From: Crocodylus rhombifer
Taxonomy: Eukaryota > Chordata > Crocodylia > Crocodylidae
DNA: 64,000 nt
NCBI GenBank assembly: GCA_038503035.1
Contig: JAVSML010024617.1
Span: 989,868 to 1,053,867 of the forward strand
Direction of reading: 5' to 3'
Shown: positions 56,737 through 64,000 of the stretch, in pieces
How the letters are laid out: the number at the start of each line of letters is the position of its first letter
Position numbering within the stretch: the stretch's first letter is position 1
Made by a program: the position numbers and the translations under genes
Notes under the pieces: generated by a model
Told to the model about the DNA's origin: nothing
The model's input: only the letters and a program-made list of their open reading frames with translations
Database searches by the model: none

Positions 56737-57599
56737 TGATAAACTGACTAAACATTGAATTGGATGCCCCAAAAGATCCAATCAGTACTCATTGCGCTGG
56801 GTGGTATGGACACATGTACAGAGGTGCCTCCAGCACCAACATCAGTCTTGTGCCATTCTGTTTTCCATCCAGAAATTTCTGTTCCGTTCCTGCTTCCTTC
56901 AAGTATTGAACTATAAAGTTGCTTATACTTTCTTCCCACTATTGGTAACATATTGCCACTGGAACAGATGACACAAATGTCAGTTTTCTTTCAGCAGTGT
57001 CATAGCTTCAGCATAAAAATAACATACAGTAGATCTTGGAGAAGAAACAGATCTACAAATACCAATAAATCTGATGAAAAGCATTAAACTACTTTGGGCA
57101 TGTCTACACGTGCTATTAATTTACAGTAGGCTTATTGTGCAGTACAATACTGTCTACATGTCTACAGGTGCTCTCTTGGGAACACATTTGCTCCCAATGG
57201 GAGCAACCTGGTACAGGGTTGCTCCTGCCATTTTCTGCCCTCCCCTGCAGCAGCCAAGGGGAGCTCCAGAATACCTTGGGTGCTAGCCCAGGGGCTGGCA
57301 ATGGGCATGGGGCCAGTCCCCAGGGGTTCTGGCAGCTGGAGCAGCAGCTGTCTTGTGGCCCCATCCACATTGAGAGGAGACCTGATGTGTACTGGGCTGG
57401 CAGGGAGCTGACCCTGCAGCAGGCAGAGCTCTCCTGGCCCTATGCCTGTGGGGAGGGACACAGAACTTCCCTGCCCAGCATGGCATTCACTGGGAGCTGT
57501 CCCAGGTGTGGGGCAGCTGCCAGTGAGCCTCTTGCTGGGCAGGGGGGCATGGAGCTCACCAGCAGCTGCTCTGTTTGGCACAACAAGGAATAAAGGCCA

Positions 57600-57836
57600 T
57601 AAGTTGACTGAGTAGATTCAGGCTAGATATCAGGAGGCAGTACTTCACAGTCAGGGTGGCTAGGATCTGGAACCAACTTCCAAGGGAAGTGGTGCTTGCT
57701 TCTACCCTGGGGATCTTCAAAAGGAGGCTGGATAATCACCTGGCTGGGGTCGTTTGACTCCAGCATTCTTTCATGCCCATAGCAGGGGGTCAGATTTGAT
57801 GATCTACTTAGGTCCCTTCCAGCCCTACCAACTATG
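57600..57836 (+). mobile_element. CR1 3' end fragment
   Basis: Plus strand: ggctagatatcaggaggcag, tacttcacagtcagggtggc, ggaagtggtgcttgc, then agcagggggtcagatttgat and ccaactatgaaac. This is the last part of CR1 ORF2 and its 3' tail. Inserted in the repeat nest of intron 18. Confidence 0.92.
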
Positions 57837-58053
57837 AAACAAAGCTGGCTGCCCTGGGAAGTGGGCTGGGGTTGGAAATCGACCCTCACCTGTCCCCCAA
57901 AGCAGCTCCATGCCTGGGGGCTGGCTGCTCTGGGGAGTGGGTGGAGCAGTCAGCTCTGGGACAAGCTGGGGCTGGGTTCCTACCCCTGCCTGCTCCCTCA
58001 AGTAGCCAGCTCCACACCACACAGAGCTGCTTTTGGGGGATGGGACAGAGTGC

Positions 58054-59915
58054 TAGGGCTGTGTGAAATTTCGTTTTGGCAGTGTTTCAGGCCATTTCGG
58101 TGCCCAAAATACCAAATCCAAATTGACACGGAAGGCTCAGAAACATCTCCAAAATGAAACGAGGCATCCGAAATGTTTTGGAAATGTTTCAGAAAATTTT
58201 CCAAATTTTGGAGCTGGGCTTGCAAGGAAGCAGTTGTACGCTGCTGCCCTGCTGTGCAACTTGGCTCCACAGGGAGCAGAGATCCAGGTGCAGCGCGGGG
58301 CGGGCAGCAGTGGCAAGGAGACCCCCAGTGTGGATCTCCTCATCACTACCACTGCCCACCCTGTGCAGCCCTGGACCTCTGCTCCCTGCGGAGACAGGTC
58401 ACACAGGGACCAGAACTGCCCTGCTGCGCGATCTGGCTCTGCAGGGAGCAGAAGTTTGCACCGGGGTCTCCTCGCTACCACTGCTTACCCTGCGCAGCCT
58501 TACATCGCCAAAGCAGCGCAGAGCACTGCAGATCTCAGAGGTGAGTCACGCGGCAGGGACCAGCAGGCTTGCTTACCGCTCTGCACTGTTTCCCTGCCCC
58601 ACAAACTGGCATCACAGGGATCAGAGATCCACACAGGTCTCCTCACCTGCATGGAGGGGAGCATCCCTCCCCCTCCCCTGGATTAGCCACCCACGACCCC
58701 GTTCTGCTCCCTGCTGAGGCCCTGCATCCCCTGGCCCCAAGCCCCGCAGAGCTGGGTAGCGCTGTGGGAAGCTTGCCTTGCAGCTCGTTCGAAACAGATT
58801 CAGAGGAGATTAGTCTGAAATGAAACAGGACAGTGATCCGTGTGGCAGAAGGCCACCTCTGTTTCTCCCCAAAAACTCTGCTTTGTGACAATTTGGTTAG
58901 GGTGGGCCTAGCACGGGATACACGCCTTACTCTATCTCTAGGTAACCTGAGCTGGATACATTTCTGAGGGAGGGGGGAAACCTGCTGTCTCTGCTTATGT
59001 GACTGGCATCACATACCTGGGTGAGGGGATTGGGCACCATGGTGAGCTAGAGACTGCCAGTCTGCCCAGCAATTAGTGATGCATTTCAAATTGGTTGGCT
59101 GACAGCCAACAGGTGCTGGCCTCCACTGGACCAGGTAAATGAGGTCATAAGGGCTATATAAGTTAAGGACTGCCCAGGAGGAAGGGGCAGCAGCTATGAG
59201 GAAAACTCAGAGAGGGGAGAGCTAGACCATCTGAAACTTGCTCGCTCTCTCAAAACTCATGATCAATGAACTGCCTGCCTCCAGAGGGAATCTCCACCTG
59301 CCTCTGAATGATACTTGAAGCTACCTGAGATCTAACTAGATATATAGCTTGCAGTAACTCAGATACATGATCAAAGGCTACCCCAGTCACCCTGTTTGCT
59401 CTATGGGATACTACTCAACTCTGTACCCTATTCCAACTCTACCCCTTGTAACCAATAAAGTTTTCCTTTGTACCTAGCGTGGGAGACTTACTGGGAGTGG
59501 GCCTAGATTATGCCTTGGGGGTCCCCTTGGTTCAGCTGACTAAGGGAGACCACTACTTATGCTTCTGACCTGAGGGAAGCATCCCAAGTTCTTGAAGTGA
59601 GTCAAGTACCCTCGAGGGCTTACTAGGCCTGTTTCCCAGGGGGGGGCAGAGCCAGAATCAAGCCCATCCATGGGTGGTAGCAGTTCTACCCCCAGGCTAG
59701 TTGGTGTGCTCCAGGAAGGAGGTCAGCCAGACGTGAGGTGCCCCCAGGGAGGCACTCGGAGCCTGGAATGTGGTCAGGCGCAGTGAGGTGGGTGGCTCAA
59801 CGCAGCAGCACCCCCTATTGGCTCACCACAATCTGAAACACCGAAACGAATCATTGTCCTCTGAAATGGCCAAATCCAAAACCAAATCAAAACGCAGCTG
59901 TTTTGCACAGCCCTA
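58054..59915. mobile_element. hAT-type element, about 1.86 kb
   Basis: Left end tagggctgtgtgaaatttcg, right end cagctgttttgcacagcccta, inverted termini. Flanks cagagtgc (58046-58053) and gagagcgc (59916-59923) match at 6 of 8 positions. The subterminal parts have cgaaacgaa / cgttttgg type words on both sides. The interior is GC-rich in its first part and more AT-rich later; I recognise no transposase. Confidence 0.75.
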
Positions 59916-60571
59916 GAGAGCGCCAGGACTGGGGATAGAGCTCCCTGTCCACTGTGGCCCCCTGCTGCCTAAACTGATCAGGATCAAATTTGCTCCCTGT
60001 CAGCATCTACACAAGTGTTACTGCACAGTTAGTTTGCTACCTGTGTTTTAATGCTCAGTAAATGATTTGCACATGTAGATGGTGATGCTTTACTGCACAC
60101 TAGCTTGGTCTACTGTGCAGTAAAGCGCCTTGTGTAGATGGACTTTTTAAGTGCTGAGTGAGTGGAATATTTGTAGTGTTCTGATTTTCCTCTAAGAATG
60201 CTTTACAACCTATTTTTATAGGCAGAACAGTATGGAATATTCTAAGTCTGAATTCCTAGATCTGCTTTGGATGATTGCCTATTTTATATATTTAGTTTGG
60301 AACTGAACACTTGTAAAAGAATCTACACCTTTCTATGGTGGATGACTAGCAATTTTACTAGTAGGAATACCGATTCTGTCACTTAAGCCAGTTTTTACGT
60401 GGAAACCAGAACAAACTGAGGAAACTCTGGCCTGGAATGTCTGCTAATGAGCTAGCTTTCTGCAGTGTGGTGAAACCTCCTGGGGTTCAAAATGCAGTGA
60501 CATCCATTGAGCATGAAAAGTGTATTTTTGAGATGGCGCATTTAAATTCTTTGGTGCTGTTTCTCTGATAG

Positions 60572-61377
<806 letters not shown>

Positions 61378-61519
61378 GAAGAAACATCTGGCTCCCTACC
61401 TGCCTAGCCATCCTGTCATCGAGCTGCATCTTGATAGGGATGCATGCCCTTTGGGTACCGTCAGTGCTGCCCCTTGGGGTTCCAGTGCTATATTGCCCAT
61501 TTCCTGGGCGTATATCAAG
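61378..61519 (+). CDS. GLDC: GLDC exon 20
   Basis: 142 nt (human about 772-819): [20 protein letters not shown], then [20 protein letters not shown] and [23 protein letters not shown] is strongly conserved. The [10 protein letters not shown] linker differs from human but has the same length. Acceptor tttcag ends at 61377. Donor gtgtgt at 61520. Confidence 0.97.
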
Positions 61520-63535
61520 GTGTGTGGTTTTCTTTACAACTGTTAGGTTGAGCCTAAAAATGTAGCAATTGATTTAATAGCAAATCTTAAATCTAGATCA
61601 TACTATTTCTCCAGATGTAGTAATGCTGCACTGGAAAGGTGAAAGTATTGTAGACCTTCCCAGTGTCTACATTCTAAAACAGGATTGCAGTCCCACTGAC
61701 AAGTGGAGCAGTAGTGTACATGTTTTAACACTGGATAGCATCCAGTAGCTTTGTAAAATGGCCAGGAAAATTGACCAGTCCCTTAACTTAGATTGTTTAA
61801 AGAAAAAAAAAAAAAAAAAGGGCAGAAGAAGAAAAAATTATACAGGCTGCTAAAGTTTTGTAGTGCTGTCTTACGTAAATTAATTTTTTTCAGGAAAACA
61901 TACACAATTTAAATCTTGGGGAGAATTGTAAGGCACATCTTGAGAGTAGATCTCATGGAAATCTGTATTTTGGGGATGGTGATGCTACAGATACTAAAGG
62001 GCATTGTAATGGTGCTATAATCACAAGGATATTATCTGTATAATGTCCTTGCTTGTCACGTTCAACTATTTGCTGTTGCCAATGGATTTGTATAATTATT
62101 ATATCCTAGAAACAGGGTCATTCTTCCACCGTTCCTTAGTTTTCAGGTTTTTGTGTTTTGAGAAACAGTTTTAAAATGTTGATTTATTTACAGAATTTCT
62201 TACCTAGATTATCTGTGGGCTGCAGTACAGATCAAAATTTTGGGAACTCTCAACTGCTAATAAATACCATATTTACTGAAAAAAAAATCTCTTAGGAATA
62301 CAAGATCTCCATGGAACGTGACTAAATGAAGACAATGAAATCTGATTAGTTTTGGCTTGGGGTCTGTGGGAATGGTGGCCTTCATTTGCTTGCTTAGATT
62401 TTTTGGAAGACTGCAGTCTGTGAACCTGTTATTGCATGTTTATGTTTACATTTGTTGGCTGCTTTTGCAATAAATATGCTAAATTGTTCTTCCAGAAATA
62501 CCAAAATTTGAGAAATCTGACTTCTAGGATGCTGTGTAATATTTAAGATGTAAATACATGACATATATACCGCATAGCAAATTGATGCTGCTGCATACTA
62601 AAAGTGGAACAGACAGGTGATATGCAGCTCTGATACAGGTTACATTACTTGAACACTGGATAAATTTCCCCCTGGAAGTATGTGTAGTGACTTTACTACA
62701 TGGAACATGTTATATATCTTCTCCCCAGTCAGTTTGATCCATAGTCAATTCAAAGCGGCTCCCTAAGAGCTAGCTAGGCACTATAACAGGCACCCACTGT
62801 GGGCAACTTGTTTGGAAGAACTAACTGGTCATGCGTCTGTTTCTTATAAGAGAGTAAAATCTGGGATAAATTACTGTGCGGTAATCACCTTGTATCCTCT
62901 GAAATGCTACTCCCAGGAGAAGGGGACAGGATGCAGAACTTTGAAAGCTATTAGAGCCTTTTATCAATGTTGTGGCCACTTTGGTGAATGAACTGACAGA
63001 CATTGTAAACTGAGGCTCCGTTCCCTGAATTCCAAATTCTTCATCTGAGAAGATGTTTTGGGAAATTTCCCTGTTACCTGACCTGAAAGATAGCTAGCGA
63101 CCACTTGGTACTGCCAGCTGGTTCCTGTTTTGAAATGGGAGCATACTTTGAGGGAAGAGCTCTCTCGTCTTATGGCTCTCCCACATAATGCAAAGATTGG
63201 GATGTTAAATTTCAAGCTGTCACCACAAGATCTAACCTGCAGGTTTTGGCAACCTGCCGGAAGGTATGTTCATTTAGCTGGATGTAAAACCAAACAGAAT
63301 ACAGCTGTGATCACTCTTAATGTGGGGCCTCATGCCACGGAGGTCGTGGCAACAGCAGGTTCTGTTGGGTTTGCTTTGCAGTCTTAGCCTACTAAGATGG
63401 CATCTTTCACAGGTCATACCCCCAAATGAAGATGAGGATGACTGTGGCCAGTACGTTTTACTTCCAGTGTTCATGGGGGGAGTTAACAGGGAAGCATTCA
63501 GACTAGTGTTTTATGGTGCGTTTTTCCTCTTTCAG
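61520..63535 (+). other. GLDC intron 20
   Basis: 2016-nt GT-AG intron. Apart from an A run at about 61803-61819 I see no element in it. Confidence 0.8.
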
Positions 63536-63647
63536 ATGATGGGAGGAAAGGGTCTTAAACATGCTTCTGAGATTGCTATATTGAATGCAAACTACATGGC
63601 AAAGAGGCTAGAAAAGCACTACAAAGTCCTTTTCAGAGGGGCAAGAG
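63536..63647 (+). CDS. GLDC: GLDC exon 21 (GC splice donor)
   Basis: 112 nt (human about 820-857): [20 protein letters not shown] then [17 protein letters not shown] plus one base of Gly. The family continues G-YVGHEF in the next exon, so the exon must end in phase 1. That places the end at 63647, followed by gcaagt: a GC donor with otherwise perfect consensus (AG|GCAAGT). The nearest GT, four bases on, would shift the frame. Acceptor tttcag ends at 63535. The frame upstream of the acceptor is open by chance. Confidence 0.95.
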
Positions 63648-64000
63648 GCAAGTATTAAACTTGTGGAAATACATTAATACTTATATAATGTATAGTATAC
63701 ATATAATATACTATTTTAAAATTGATGTGAACCTGGTTAGTTCTAGCACATGGTCTCTATAGCATGGACAAAAGGAATAATACAGAGACAATTATTGCCA
63801 CTTCTATGCAACAGCCAAAATTAAATTTCAAGATATGGGAAGCAAAGGAAAATTGCACTCATTGGTTGGGAACCAGTTGCCAGTATCATTTAGAAACCAT
63901 AAAATCGCTTTTTCACCATCCCTCAAATTAACAATTAAATGTTGTTTAAGCAATGGAAAATTTAAGAACACCCACAGAGGGCATTGGTGTTAAGATGATC
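63648..64000 (+). other. GLDC intron 21, start
   Basis: The first 353 nt of an intron that opens with GCAAGT. It is AT-rich and has no visible element. Its acceptor and exon 22 lie beyond the window. Confidence 0.85.

Larger units (their letters stand above)
57096..60150. mobile_element. Outer element of a repeat nest (uncertain superfamily)
   Basis: Left end actttgggcatgtctacacg with atttacagtaggcttattg; right end ctactgtgcagtaaagcgcc then ttgtgtagatggacttt. These are inverted and similar, and both lie next to TTAA-like sequence, which would fit piggyBac, but this is weak. Between them lie a GC-rich stretch (57160-57590), a CR1 tail (57600) and a hAT element (58054). Confidence 0.5.

Noticed and set aside
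58063..58717. Overlapping frames of 114-207 codons
   Set aside because: All lie in the GC-rich part of the hAT element at 58054-59915, with no family resemblance.
63130..63535. Frames upstream of exon 21
   Set aside because: No similarity to GLDC; homology starts at MMGGKGL directly after the tttcag acceptor.

Overview
This is a piece of a vertebrate nuclear gene. The window lies inside GLDC, the mitochondrial glycine decarboxylase (P-protein of the glycine cleavage system), which is transcribed on the + strand. Nineteen coding exons can be placed base by base between 15206 and 63647. Compared with the human gene structure as I remember it, they correspond to exons 3 to 21 (about residues 112 to 857). 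They join into one open frame of 2235 nt (745 codons) with no stop and no frame break. The catalytic lysine that binds pyridoxal phosphate is present at 60629-60631. Exons 1-2 and 22 onward lie outside the window. I saw no other host gene, no rRNA or tRNA, and no CRISPR.

The organism is most likely a reptile, and I favour a crocodilian over a turtle. The GLDC protein is chicken-like where it differs from human. The introns are full of CR1 non-LTR retrotransposons of several ages and of non-autonomous hAT-type DNA transposons with 8-bp target duplications. This is inference from repeat content, not a database match.

Layout. 1-15205 is intron 2: a 5'-truncated CR1 (1237-3086), several hAT-like elements, a non-CR1 reverse transcriptase relic interrupted by a CR1 tail (8520-9895), a 1.3-kb hAT element with a perfect target duplication (10706-11990), and a probable LTR (about 13667-14180). 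15206-46529 holds exons 3-16 in compact order, with repeat insertions in introns 3, 4, 7, 9, 10, 11, 12 and 15. Intron 16 (46530-55430) carries an old CR1, a nearly full-length CR1 with both ORFs but a 361-bp deletion through the polymerase active site, and a 343-bp Tigger1-like element that looks strikingly like the mammalian family. 55431-63647 holds exons 17-21, with a multi-layer repeat nest in intron 18. Exon 21 ends with a GC, not GT, splice donor.

The window contains one housekeeping metabolic gene and a layered record of transposon insertions. I found no undescribed multi-gene system. The observations most worth checking are the Tigger1-like element (possible horizontal transfer), the GC-AG intron, the nested palindrome inside the hAT element at 40909-42045, and two other strong hairpins at 20717 and 30039.
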